In this document: positions 1 through 11,071 of the stretch, piece by piece
How positions within the stretch are numbered: position 1 is the first letter of the stretch
Layout of the letters: each line of letters begins with the position of its first letter
From: Craterostigma plantagineum
Lineage: Eukaryota; Streptophyta; Magnoliopsida; Lamiales; Linderniaceae
NCBI GenBank assembly: GCA_027422505.1
Contig: JAPQWV010000327.1
Coordinates: 310,001 to 374,000, forward strand
DNA length: 64,000 bases
Direction of reading: 5' to 3'
Translations under genes and position numbers: made by a program
Notes under the pieces: generated by a model
Told to the model about the DNA's origin: nothing
Seen by the model: only the letters and a program-made list of their open reading frames with translations
Databases searched by the model: none

Positions 1-1394
1 TATGCAGGCGCACTTTCGTACTCCAATGCTTGTACTAATAACGAAGAAGATTGGATCTATTACAGCAACAGGCGTAAGTCTGACGTTGGCTGCTCTAACG
101 TTGAAGAACCCATTTTGGTTGACTCTGCGATACTTACTTCTAGACGCAGTATTTTGCCATGGAGAAAGAGGAAGCTGAGTTTTAGATCGCCTAAAGCTAA
201 AGGCGAACCACTGCTTAAGAAGGACAATGGAGAAGAAGGCGGCGACGACATAGATTATGACAGAAGGCAGCTCAGTTCTGATGAATCCTTGTCTTCAAGG
301 GTAAGTAACTATGACTAATTTGTTTATTACCAAGAAAAACTTGTTGAATCTTATGATAGAGCTTCATATCACCAAGAGGTGTTTAGTACCAGGAATTAAT
401 GGCTAACTGTTCTTTGCTTGCCTCTCTTCTGCAGTGTTATAAAACAGACGAAGACTCAAATGTGAAGGGATCATCACTTTCTGACTTTGGAGATGATAAT
501 TTTGCCGTTGGAACTTGGGAGCAGAAGGAAATCAACAGCAGAGATGGACATATGATGATTACAACCGAAGTTTTTTTCGCCTCCATCGATCAGCGAAGCG
601 AACGTGCCGCTGGAGAAAGCGCATGCACTGCCCTCGTTGCTGTTATCGCAGATTGGTTCCATAACAACCCTAATCTCATGCCCATCAAATCCCAATTCGA
701 CAGCTTAATAAGGGATGGATCTTCAGAATGGAGGAATCTCTGCGATAACGAAACGTACAGGGAAAATTTTCCCGACAAGCACTTCGACCTTGAAACTGTC
801 CTCCAGGCTAAAATTCGCAACCTCTGCGTAGTCCCGGACAAATCTTTTATAGGGTTTTTCCACCCTGATGATAACTTGGGAGGAGATTTCGATTTCTTGC
901 ATGGCGCCATGTCATTCGACAGTATCTGGGAAGAGATAAACAGCTGTTTGGCGGAGAAGAATTCTAACAGCTTTGAATCCTCTGTTTTCATAGTCAGTTG
1001 GAATGACCACTTTTTTGTACTTAAGGTTGATGCTGATGCTTACTACATCGTCGACACGTTGGGAGAAAGGCTGCACGAAGGTTGTAGCGAGGCTTACGTA
1101 CTGAAGTTCGACAGAAACACGACTATCTATAACTTGCCAAGGCGTAATAACGACTTATCGTCTGATGAGAAGACACAGAGCGAAGAGCAGCAGACGGAGG
1201 ATTTAAAGCAGCAAGATTCGAAGGAAGAGATCGTCTGCCTAGGTAAAGAATCGTGTAAGGAGTACATAAAGGGTTTCCTGGCTGCCATTCCCATTAGAGA
1301 ATTGCAGGAAGATATCAAGAAAGGAAGGGCTATTTCGACTCCTCTTCATCAACGGCTTCAAATCGAGTTCCACTTTACTAAAGCGAAGGAATAA
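1..1394 (+). CDS. C-terminal part of an NT-C2 (EEIG1/EHBP1-type) domain protein, 5' truncated by the window
   Basis: The reading frame is open from base 1. Exons are 1..300 and 435..1394, with a phase-0 GT-AG intron (AAGG|gtaagt ... ctgcag|TGT). The visible protein has a Ser-rich basic stretch (WRKRKLSFRSPKAKGEPLL), an acidic segment, and a conserved C-terminal globular part. That part includes FFASIDQRSERAAGESACTA, DWFHNNP, EWRNLCDNETYRENFPDKHF, VSWNDHFFVLKVDADAYYI and a final CKEYIKGFLAAIPIRELQED. This pattern matches the C-terminal half of plant proteins annotated as C2 NT-type domain or 'SMC flexible hinge-like' proteins (Arabidopsis At3g11760/At5g04860 type, from memory). The membrane-binding NT-C2 domain would lie upstream of the window. 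Cellular role is unknown; NT-C2 proteins elsewhere link membranes to cytoskeleton. An internal ATG at 399 lies in intron sequence and is not the start. Confidence 0.85.
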
Positions 1395-2662
1395 GGTTCC
1401 TAGCCACTCCTTTTAACTGCTGCTGAATCAAGAATATGACCTGACTGAGAGAAATCTTTAAGCTGTATATCTTCTTACATACCTAACCCGAGATTGTGGT
1501 AACCTAAACTAAAGTAAACTTAGCCTTGTGAGTTTTGTCTTGTCTCATTTCGCAGTTGTTTGTCTTAGAAGTGTGCTGCTACTTGCTTCTACTGTAGGAT
1601 TGCGAAAAGATGCAGTCAATCGGTACTATGTTGTCTTTGTCTGGTTGTAACTGTTGACCTTTCCCAGGTGATGTTTTTTTATCCGACTAATGAATGCAGA
1701 TGTAAGTTTTTTAAGAGATGAAGTGTTCCCAGTTTTAACACACTTCTTAGTAATTCCTCGTACCAACTAAAAACAGAGCAGTTAACACAAGTCCATTCTC
1801 ATTAGAATCTGAGCACTTCATCTGCTCCTCCGATGTAAAAGCCTGTGTGAGGCTACTCTGTTTTTACCTCCTAGTATTCTACAGAGCTCTTCACTGTATT
1901 CCAAGCCCATGGAATGAAAACGTCTCTCTCTTGAAATGCCACGCCAGAAGAAGCTCTGCTTTTACATCATAGTATTCCGAAAAAGGAGCAATCTTGGAGA
2001 GACAACGTGTGGCAGGGGTCATCATTTCAATCACACAATGGTGGGTGGGTGTTAGAGAAGAACCAATACTTTTCTTGATATAAAGCGAAACTGCTGTTTA
2101 AAGATGATCTGATGATTGTCGCTTTTTTTTTTGTTCTTGCATCAGCCATGAGCCATGTCTCTTTTTCATCTCAGCTAATCAAACTTCAATTTGAAAAGAA
2201 AAAGGATAAAACCCTTTTCCAAACTTGTCCTTGAACGATTTTCCCGAGTGCCGACGACTATGCAGTCAAACGTCAGCGAGTCCATGCTGACGTCACATTC
2301 TGTCTTCGAGTATTCATTAAAAGCCCATATATTCATTCATTAGTCCCATATCTTCCACAGCTTACCCCTTTTTTTTTGAGATCTTTTGGAAGAAGAAACT
2401 TCAAAGTAATTTCAAGCTTCTCGAATATTAATAAGCTTAAGATATGGGACTTGATGAGGTTTCAAACCTCGGAGAAAGCTAGTGCGTGCTTATATCGATT
2501 TGCTTTTCTAGGCACGAAACAGCTCAGTATTCAGATGATGGAATTCATCCATTTTGTCTGCTTCTTGATGAGTTTTTAAGGTTGCATACAATAGTTCATC
2601 ATCATGGTATTTATACATTTTTATATAATTTTACATTACACATCAAAGGTGACAAAAGCCAA
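1395..2662. other. intergenic, no gene seen
   Basis: This holds the 3' flank of the NT-C2 gene and the 3' flank of the universal stress protein gene on the other strand. It has T-rich runs, CATTCATT repeats at about 2330-2340 and one palindromic TGACGTCA (bZIP-type core) at 2288-2295. Both neighbours end here, so that site has no obvious target gene. Small open frames at 2376-2767 show no family resemblance and overlap the USP last exon. Confidence 0.5.
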
Positions 2663-3497
2663 CTATTTCTTGGAGTTGTTATTCGGTGGCTTTATGATGA
2701 GAACGGAACAATCTGCATGATGAACTACGTAGTCACTAACACTTCCCATGAGTGCCCTGCAAATTGAATCCATTATTGCCATGTGAGTGCAAATTAAATC
2801 AAATGCATGCATACATACAAATAATACATACAAAAATACCTTTCTATTTTCCCAAGCCCACGGCTACCCATAACAATGAGGTCAACTTTCATTCTCTCGG
2901 CAAACTCACATATCATGTCTTTTGGATCACCTTCAAGAACTACAGATTTCGCTTCAACCTTCAAATAAATAGTATAATATTCATCACTGAAAATAGTTGC
3001 AGGCCTCCTATTGCTAAAGGGACTCATGGGTTTTATTATCTATATGACCAAACCCTAAAATTCCAAATCCTAGAATATTATATCAAATATTCTTTATGTA
3101 TATACCTTTGTTTGGTTACACATGTGTAGAGCTCGAGCGAGTACTATGGATGCACTCTCCTCTTGAGCTTTGTGTATGGATTGGATTATCGAGGTTGTCG
3201 GAAATACAGCTAACGAAAAGAATAACCATCATCATACAAATATATATCAATTGTACCATAGATCAAACCTTAATGAATCCAAATTATGTATATACATATA
3301 TTACCGTGCATCCCAGGAAAGACTAGGGAAGGAAAAGGCTCCTTAACATGGACAATAGTAAGCACATAATCGTCATTTGAAAGTATTAACAACAAGTTGT
3401 TAAGAAGCCATTGAAGAGCATAGAAGCTCTCATCACTCTCATCTAAAGCTACCACCACCTTCATCTGATTATGATGATGATGATGATGATGATGCAT
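2663..3497 (-). CDS. universal stress protein A-like protein
   Basis: Single-domain UspA-family protein (ATP-binding alpha/beta fold, cytosolic, stress-linked in plants). Four exons on the minus strand: 3305..3497, about 3122..3209, about 2840..2986 and 2663..2756. The phases agree and give about 173 aa. The first exon carries KVVVALDESDESFYALQWLL and ends at PGMH. Exon 2 encodes the conserved KAQEESASIVLARALHM helix. Exon 3 encodes VVLEGDPKDMIC and VDLIVMGSRGLGK. Exon 4 encodes MGSVSDYVVHHADCSVLIIKPP and the stop. The ATP-binding motif G-2X-G-9X-G(S/T) is complete across the exon 3/4 junction (GSRG...GS). The ORF starts with M followed by eight His (a CAT repeat). M12 (MKVVVALD) matches the family start better and may be the true start. 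The junction between exons 2 and 3 is the least certain part. Confidence 0.88.
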
Positions 3498-3688
3498 CTA
3501 ATTCGTTGTATTTGAGCTTTTTGTACATGTAATAATGTTACTACATACGTGGCAAGCTGTGGCAGTTTCTGCTTGCAACGTGGCAGTGAGCTGTTATTTG
3601 TTTTACTATTTTTAAATCGTTATATTTAATCGGACGCCAATAATAATTACATTATGTAGTAAATAAAAATCCAAACTTTTTTCGAAAA

Positions 3689-4225
3689 CTAGAACGTCGA
3701 AATGCTTTCACTCCTCTGAGACCAACTCCTCCAAAACCCAGCACTGTAGAATCTGTCCCACATCTCCTTTTCGAGCTCGGCCAAGTCGTCGTCAATTACG
3801 TTTTTACCCTCGACGGCGCCGCCGGAGCCGCCACCACCATGCAGGAACTCGGCCGCAATGGGTAACTGCATCTTCATCATCTCCACGTCCACATCGCAGC
3901 CGCAGAACGAAGAAGACAGAGACGACGACGCGCCGCCGCTCTGCTGCTGCTGCAACTGCCTCCGGCGGCGGCGCTTCCTGCTCGTCAGAGCTTTCCGGCA
4001 GAGACCCGCCGGAAGTCTGTACACGGCGAGGACGACGAATGTGGCCAGACCGCAGGGGCAGCAGCAGCACACGGCGGCGCATTCCGCAGTCGTGCCTCCG
4101 GCGAGCTCCGCCAATCGACGCCTCGAGCTTCCGCCGTGGGAGGAGGCGTCGTCGTCGATCTGTAGGAACGGTCGGCGCCGGTCGATCATCGACCTCGGTG
4201 CTCGGAGCACGATTTGCTTCGTCAT
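3689..4225 (-). CDS. conserved plant hypothetical protein with Cys-rich hydrophobic segment
   Basis: A 178-aa single-exon protein starting at MTKQIVLRAPRS. The frame stays open upstream to an ATG at 4357, but this internal start matches the family better. Visible features are a basic start with RAPRSMIDRRRPFL, then TAECAAVCCCCPCGLATFVV. These lead into a short hydrophobic stretch (LAVYRLPAGLCRKAL), a basic/Gln tract, a low-complexity Ser/Gly region and a C-terminal EMWDRFYSAGFWRSWSQR. This matches the uncharacterised Arabidopsis At3g11690/At5g06380 type (from memory). The CCCC-P-C cluster could be a palmitoylation or membrane-anchoring segment, which is inference. Function is unknown. GC content is much higher than in the flanks. 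A TATA-like TATATAAC sits about 150 bases upstream on the minus strand. Confidence 0.8.
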   Translation of the reverse strand: MTKQIVLRAPRSMIDRRRPFLQIDDDASSHGGSSRRRLAELAGGTTAECAAVCCCCPCGLATFVVLAVYRLPAGLCRKALTSRKRRRRRQLQQQQSGGASSSLSSSFCGCDVDVEMMKMQLPIAAEFLHGGGGSGGAVEGKNVIDDDLAELEKEMWDRFYSAGFWRSWSQRSESISTF

Positions 4226-5433
4226 CTTGATTTCCGCCGTCGTCTTCGTGCTGCGTATATCAATTATCATTGCCTTGAAAAAGAAAACGACGAAAAGATC
4301 GCTATCAGAATAATGGAGATCAATGGCGTCCACCGGCGAGGAACGTCGGCGAGACAATAATTTGGTCCAAACGCGCCGTGTTATATAGAATTTAAATTAC
4401 AAATTTAAAAAAGATAATTATCTAACTAATTAATCATAATCACCAGAGCATCATCATGGTGGCGTGGGATAGGGGAAATGATCGGAGAGGAGAAATGATT
4501 ATTGATTGGTATTTCTTTTTTTTTTTTAATTTATTAATGGATATTGATTATGATTTTTATGGGAGATGAGTGGGATGTCTCCTCTCTCCGTGGTATTTGG
4601 GAGGGTTGTTGATGTTTGTAAGACTCAGACTTTTTTAATATCTTTTTAAATAAATGCTGTCTAATTTTTTTTATATCGTACGCTTTGAATTATATTTGAA
4701 GAGATGAAATAGATAGATTGAAGGGGATTTTGTGTGAAGAGAATGAGTGCGGATCTATTGATTGATTTCACGGGAATGCAGAAACTAAAAGTATGTTAAT
4801 ATCGTATATAATTAATTACGTGATTATTCACGGAACAAACAAAGTAGCAACAATAAGAGAATGACACTGACGTTTCGAACATAAGAACGTTGTCTATTGC
4901 ATTGCACTACTACTTACTGAAATTGACCTAAAGTCGAAGACCCTTGTCGCAAATGGTTTACACAATATATTATAGAAGAAACAGTAAATGATGGGAGACC
5001 ATTACCAAATTATTCCAATGATGTCCAACGCAGTGTGGAGCCTCCATTTTTCTTTTCCTAATATTTTCTCAAGTCCTATATGGGTATATCTCTAATTGGT
5101 ATTAAATGACACACACACACCGCATTCACATATGTGTGAATATATATTATAATATAAATTTGAAATAGGCTGCAACACGGGCCAAAATTTTGAAGCCTCA
5201 ATACTCTTGAATACTTATGTCTTTTTTGCCATAATATAGTCTGTAAATATACTATACTATATTAATAATACACAACAATTTATCGCAACTGGATAAAAAT
5301 TTGAACTTTTTTTTTACAAATCCTAACATGGAAAAGGCAACGACCCCCTTGCGTTGTATTACACGAAAACAACAGAAAACTAATAGGATCTTACAACATT
5401 AGTACGAACACTAATTATTATTAGTGTCTTTGT
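4226..5433. other. intergenic; 5' region of the Cys-rich gene, no further gene
   Basis: AT-rich DNA. Near 4376-4386 the minus strand reads CTATATAAC, a plausible TATA box for the 3689..4225 gene. A short (AC)n run lies at about 5110-5120. No coding resemblance was found on either strand. Confidence 0.5.
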
Positions 5434-6009
5434 TTATTGAAACCTAATATTTCTATATTTCAAAATTCCTTTGCACATAACCTGCCAATTTTCAGGCATA
5501 GCTTCAAAGTGTTCATCGTCCGCCGCATTACCGTTATTACGGCCGAAAGAACAATGCTTCTTCTTCTTCTTCTTCTTATTCTTATTATTAGTACTATTAT
5601 TCAAATTGTAATAATAAGCTTCATCATCATCATCCACCGCCGTTGACTGATTAGCAGCAAACCTCACCTTCTTCTTCGGCTGAACTTTATCGGACCCTAA
5701 AAATTAACATTAGAAAAAAAAACTACTTTTTAATCAGTAGATTGTTATTTGTATATGGTCATCAACGACGACAATATTAAGTCATAACTCATAATAAGAA
5801 ATGACCCTTTCGAGGCAGGGCACAAAATAGAAAATATGTATAAAACAAACAAAATTTGTTACCTATGTTATTTGATGAGTTTTTTATTTCAAACTCCATT
5901 TTCTTCATGAAATTGGAGAGAAGCCTTTTGTGGGCTTGCATGGCGAGGAAAGCCACGCCCCTGAAATAGCAAAAACCGCCATAAAGCCGGTCTTGAAAGA
6001 ATCATCCAT
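5434..6009 (-). CDS. small Lys-rich plant protein, frame broken by a one-base deficit
   Basis: Two exons on the minus strand: 5863..6009 (ATG at 6009) and 5434..5696, joined AACATAG|gtaaca ... tttttag|GGTCCG. The protein would read MDDSFKTGFMAVFAISG then VAFLAMQAHKRLLSNFMKK, GSDKVQPKKKVRFAANQST, a D/Y/N/K-rich stretch and a closing MPENWQVMCKGILKYRNIRFQ-like tail. A short N-terminal hydrophobic segment followed by HKRLL and a KKVRF motif resembles small unnamed plant proteins of about 130 aa. The two halves of exon 1 are in different frames. The shift falls at the C4 run 5958..5961 (G4 on the coding strand). With one more G, the total is 411 nt (136 aa) and every exon phase agrees. Function is unknown. 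It may be a recent pseudogene or an assembly indel. Confidence 0.65.
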
Positions 6010-6734
6010 CGTTTCTTCTACATATATGCTTGAAATATTATTTTCTTATAATCTCCCTTTAATCGAAAGATGAATGCGAATTATTGTTGGAACGACAAGG
6101 GTTATGAAAGAGGCCATTGCTGTTTTTTTTTTCTTCCTCTGGATTTTAAAGATTAGAATACTTCGAAGGCGATGAGAACATAATTCGAATGATGGCTAAC
6201 GTTGAATTTTGAAGGGAGGTTCCACGTAATGAGAACTCGAAGGATATTATGAATTTGACAAAGTGACGGTTATTGTTAGGGATTTCTTCGTCTCTCTTTT
6301 CTTTGTTTTTTAATAGTCTGAAATACATCGACGTGGCTTATACAATCTTCAAAAGTAGATTTTATAGTTTATCATATTAAGGATGTTTCACCTAACTCAC
6401 TCGATTGGTTAGAGTGTACATTTCTTTACGGATTGAGAAAAAATCATTGTAGAAAATCTTTGATATATTTGATACTCTCACATTCTGTAAATTTATACTG
6501 AAGATTGAACACTCCGATTAACAAACAAATGTGTATTACATGACGGTTATTATGGTTGGTATTACAGAGGAAAGAAAAAACTACTACATGAATAAGCAAA
6601 CAGAGAACAAAACTCCTGGCTGGCTAAGAACATAACAGCCAAGAGCCAACGCAGAGGTAAGAATTAAGAAAAGGCTCGAAGGGGAGAAGTTGCAAAAGAC
6701 AATCCAAATAAGTTGTAGAGTAGACAATGTGTCC
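6010..6734. other. intergenic, no gene seen
   Basis: This holds the 5' flank of the small Lys-rich gene and the 3' flank of the GTD-binding gene. The sequence is AT-rich with no coding resemblance. An open minus-strand frame at 6146-6328 has no family features. Confidence 0.5.
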
Positions 6735-8427
6735 TTACACATGCGTGTTCGATATAGTTATCCACTGTCCCAAACGAGGGCTGCGGTCAAGAATCAGAAG
6801 TAGGCCCGAGTTGTGGACGGACAATCCAAACGTGTACCTGCCAAGTTAATGAAGAGATATCATAAAATGGCCGTATACGTGAAAGTTCAGTCGAGAAGAC
6901 TGTGTTTCATCATTATATATTAGCTCACCTGCATCGTCTTGATTTTCTTGTCCAGAAAAATAGCATGCCGATCCACTGTGTTGCAAGAAAAAGGAGAAGC
7001 ATATTGTTAGCAATTAATGTAATAGCTCGTTCTCAGGGCCTAGCGAACGTGACGTTTCAGCATAACATTACCTTGAACAAGAAAATGCTCCCAAGCACCG
7101 AGTGTTTCCTTGCGTTCATTCCCCTCGGTGCAGAAGGTGACATTCCTCTACACAAGCTCTGAGCAATCTCTTTCAACAGAGCCATTTGTGCCTTTTCGGT
7201 ACCGATGGAAATGATTGTCTGCCTCATCGTCTCTCTATCAGCCTCGAGGGCATGAAGCCTGGCGTACAGTTTTTGGATTTCCAGGTCCTTGATCTCAGAA
7301 TAAGCTGCCGACTCATCAAAAGTTGAAGAAACTTTTGGATCCAAGCGACCGTTAAACGGAGCTCCATGATAAACTGAATCGACTGTGTAAACTCTATCAT
7401 TCAAATCATCTCCAGTCTGTGATATGCAATCCACCCTCCTCATGCTGGGACTTTCAACATTCGGAAATTCAGTCTTGAAACATTTTGGAGATTCCCTAGC
7501 AAAATCTGGGTAAGCTTCTTTCGTCATGGTTAAGAGCGAAGCAGAGCTATCCACTGAACACTTCCTAAGATGACTAGGGCGCCTTGGAGAGTGACCGACT
7601 ATGATCTTCTCAAACATGTTCTTCGCACCGAAAGTTTCACCATCGCCTTGAGCTGGAGCCTTAGGACTTCTTTCCAGTTGATTGATCCGTTCATCCAAAT
7701 CCTTTAATTGGTCTTGAGTTCGTGGGGTCTCTCCAAAGGCATACTTGTCAACATCGGGAATTTCATCTACACCATCTGGGCAACCCTGGTTCGGGCCACA
7801 CTTGAGAGGTGGGTAAATAGCATGAGAAGTAACATTAAAAGATCCTTCTAAATTATTTCCAAAGCTTGGACCTTTGTCTCTGTCGACCTCAGCTTCTGTA
7901 AGTCCATAACCATAACTCAACAACCTATGTCTGTAAGCCTGCACTTCGCACGTAAGGGAGTGAATCGCCTGTTCCCTCTTGTACAGCAAATCTTCCAACG
8001 CCAGAATTTCTTCATCGTCGTGTGCAATTTTCTCCTCTGCAAATCTCTTGAACTGAGTGGCCTCCATTTGAACCTCTGCCTTGTCCCGCTGAAGCCTCAG
8101 TATCATAGACATGGCTTCATTGGCAGCTGAAGCAGCTGCGTTCCTCTCCTCCTCTAACTCAGAAAGGAGATCAGTAATGGCCTGTTGTTGATTGCTCACC
8201 ATTTCACGCAGAGCCTCACACTCATCTCCCATCTCCACTCTCGCATTCCCTGGAATCTCCCCCATAGTTTCTTCCTCAAACTCGTCGTATTTACGCTTAA
8301 CAGATCTTAGATAAACCTCTGAACAGATACCGTTCGTCGTAGAAGAGTCCCAATCGCCAGAATTGTTGGGATTAATTGATGTACGGTTCTCATGCTCCAT
8401 CAACCAATGCAGATTCAGCGATATCAA
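6735..8427 (-). CDS. GTD-binding (DUF593/zein-binding) domain protein, myosin-binding protein type
   Basis: Plant GTD-binding proteins bind the globular tail of class XI myosins and act as organelle or vesicle receptors. Exons: 7072..8427, 6929..6975 and 6735..6837, about 501 aa from the first ATG or 492 aa from MEHENRTS at 8400. The GTD-binding coiled coil spans residues of roughly 65-165: EALREMVSNQQQAITDLLSE, LEEERNAAASAANEAMSMIL, RLQRDKAEVQMEATQFKRFA and ILALEDLLYKREQAI. It is followed by VQAYRHRLLSYGYG. A second coiled coil (KLYARLHALEADRETMRQTI, then ALLKEIAQSL) sits near the C-terminus. The two small last exons encode WIGMLFFWTRKS and YTFGLSVHNSGLLLILDRSP, ending ISNTHV, which are typical of the MYOB7-like group. 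No N-terminal membrane anchor is visible. Which of the two ATGs is used is unclear. Confidence 0.9.
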
Positions 8428-9373
8428 TGATAAACGAGATTATAATATCCCAACATATTTTATAGAATAGCTCCGCCGACTTATTAATGTAAGAAAAAAA
8501 TTCCAAAACCTCCCTCTATATGCGACTAGGTTCCCCATCGGAGCTGCTTTATTTCCTCAATCTCTAGCTCAATAAACAGAATTCAATGCCTTCGATCAAA
8601 TTGCAATCTCTATCAACTCCCTACAAAAAATTTTTTTAAAAAAAACGAAAAAACGAAAAGAAACTCATAAGAAAAAGCCAACCTTCGCATTGAAATTCAT
8701 GCATAAAATACCCGCGCCTACGCATACGAACCCTTCGCTAGCTGCAGTATCTTTTTCGTTACCTCTTGCGCTTCATGGAGATTGAGGTGTGAAAAGCAAA
8801 GGAAACAGGAACAAATTTGGAGGGAGGATTTCGTAACCCTAGAAATTAGCGGTGTTTGCTGTGTCTTTGGATATTTAGTTTTTTTCAGACGCTCGATTCG
8901 CATTGAAGAGTGCGAAAATCATAACCCATTTTCTTGATTCTTTAGAGCCGATGGTCGAGTCCACGTTCAGGGCATAAATGTCTTTTCACCAATCGATATC
9001 ATCGTTAAAAACCGGCAAATGATATTAAACCAGTGTAATAATTTTTCCTTGATATATAAAAGTTATTTTCCTGAACATGTAAAGAAAAAGTTCTATAATT
9101 TTCTTATTTTGTGATCCATTCTCTCCCGCCCCTTTGGAGTTGCAAAAGTCTGCACCGTGGGTCGTCGGTGCAGGGGCAATTTCGTCACCTTTTCTTGGTG
9201 AGAAATGGGCCGGCGATTCCCCAAATCACAGGGCCGGGATTATACCCCCGCCCGTTGACAAGCCTATGTGTATAATTAACACAATCATCCTCTCAAATGG
9301 GCAGAAAAAATATATTAAATCGCTCAAGTTTACAGCAATAACACACAAATAGGCAATTTGGTCTGAGTACAAG
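8428..9373. other. intergenic, no gene seen
   Basis: This is the 5' flank of the GTD-binding gene (with A-rich runs near 8620-8660) and the 3' flank of EXPP1. No convincing coding sequence was found. Confidence 0.5.
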
Positions 9374-10701
9374 TTAGAAGAACTTGTTGTACTGATTGGT
9401 AAGGGAATCCCTGAGATTGGAGTAAAGCCCGAACAAGGAATACTGGCGAAGATTCGAGACCTCATACCACGAATTGAAGACCGACTCGTGCTTATCCGTT
9501 CCAGAGAATGCCAATTGTATGCCGAGGCTACAATCTACGGTTCCCCCTCGGTATTTGCAGTCGTTGACTCTGATGGCACAGTCTTGGTTGTTGAGGCACA
9601 CAAAGTTGGACTGACGTGGGCAAGAGGAGCATCCATCTCTTTTCCAGTACAGGTTTTGCAGCCTCCCTTTTTTGAATTCAAGAACCTTCAAAGGAAGGTT
9701 AAATTTAGATTCAGATGCAAAGGGGTATGTAAAAATCGGGGCGAAATGAGTGAGATAGTTAGTACGAGAGAGATTATTTACCAGAGTGAAGCTGGTGACA
9801 GTGAATGTGCCGTTTGCTACGAATGCGGGAATTGACCTTGCTGCGTATTTTCTGCCTGCAAATGCTACCATGTAACCTCCAACTGAATCCTGTGATGAAA
9901 GCTCATATGTATGAACAATCACATTGCTTCCACTCAAACTTCCATGTTCGCGACAAACAATAAATTCCATACACACAGATAACGAGCTCATAAACACGTC
10001 TATAATCAGTGATTAAGAGGCATCAATTAGTCTAAGTTGTCATCTCTTCTCAAGAACCAACTAAGAACAAGGGCTCCTAAGTCCTAAATCAAGCATAAAG
10101 GTTGAGGTCCCAGGAAGCTTCATCAACAGTTAAATCACAAAACAGAAGCCAGAGTATATTTGTTGAGCATCACAACCACTTTCACAAAAACTTTGTCCTA
10201 CAACAAAAGAATAAACACAGACGTATCAATCCACATCCACAGGAAATCTCCAAACTATACCTAACGCACTTGAGCAACTAAATATCAAGTTATCTCAGCT
10301 ACGCCATTGGTAACTACCCTAGAGCTACATCCAGTCATATGAACAATGCAATTCGCTTGCAGAGATGTATAAAACAACAGCATTACCGGCACAAAATTAG
10401 ATGTGTTGACAGAGAGCAGCGAGATCTCATCCACTTTAGGTCTGAAAACCGCGACCTGCGAGTTACCCGTCCCCAGCGACAGACGGCGATCGCACGGAGA
10501 CAGCTGCACGGAATTGTTCAAGAAGTAATCCGCCCGAGATGCGAAGGCGATTCCGAAGGTGAACCCGTCGTGACGCTGTACGGACGCATCTCCGCAGGGT
10601 GAGAACACACTATTCGTGTCGCTGCTCGACTCTACTACACACGAAAATCCGGCGAAGAGAGCTCCGAGCAATACAATCATCGATGGCCTCGAAATCGCCA
10701 T
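9374..10701 (-). CDS. EXPP1-like secreted plant protein
   Basis: Three exons: 10387..10701, 9782..9889 and 9374..9685, phases agree, 244 aa. The start MAISRPSMIVLLGALFAGFS reads as a signal peptide, so the protein should enter the secretory pathway. The mature part has regularly spaced Cys residues: SPCGDASVQRHDGFTFGIAF, LSPCDRRLSL, DGCSSCPRQSNFVCLNNQDC and GGTVDCSLGIQLAFSGTDKH. It closes with LRQYSLFGLYSNLRDSLTNQ and YNKFF. This is the 'Expp1 protein' family (Arabidopsis At3g11800/At3g44150 type, from memory). The biochemical function is not known. The ATG lies 370 bases from the start of the divergent D-lactate dehydrogenase gene. Confidence 0.9.
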
Positions 10702-11071
10702 TGATGAGCTTGGCTTCTTCTGTGTTGTGTTCAGCCGCGCTCGCTGTCTTCGAATTTAGGAGAGTATTTCACCAATAGGCTATATATGCCTACAAATAGG
10801 ATATAGTAGTATTATAGGAGTATATACCAAATCCGATTTTAATATAAGTGATTGCTCCTATCTAAATTCAATTAAATTTCAAACCATATGAATGAAACTA
10901 CTGTTACTGTAAATGAAATTTCGAATGTTTGGTAATTTACAACGAATCTATGTACGTAACAATTTTATATAGAAAAACCATCGACCTACCATTCTTGGGA
11001 AACGTTCTCTTTCTATATCTTCATCTATTTTTTGCTTCTTCTCAATCACCTCTTACCTTACCATCTCAGCC
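10702..11071. promoter_or_regulatory. shared divergent promoter, EXPP1 (-) / D-lactate dehydrogenase (+)
   Basis: 370 bases lie between the two start codons, so both promoters and both 5' leaders must share this stretch. A TATATA core sits at about 10780-10786, placed to serve EXPP1, and a pyrimidine-rich leader (11030-11065) precedes the plus-strand ATG. No gene is present inside it. Confidence 0.6.

Noticed and set aside
3858..4313. Plus-strand frames of 60-150 aa over the Cys-rich gene
   Set aside because: They are antisense to a recognised conserved protein in GC-rich DNA, which commonly leaves long open frames.
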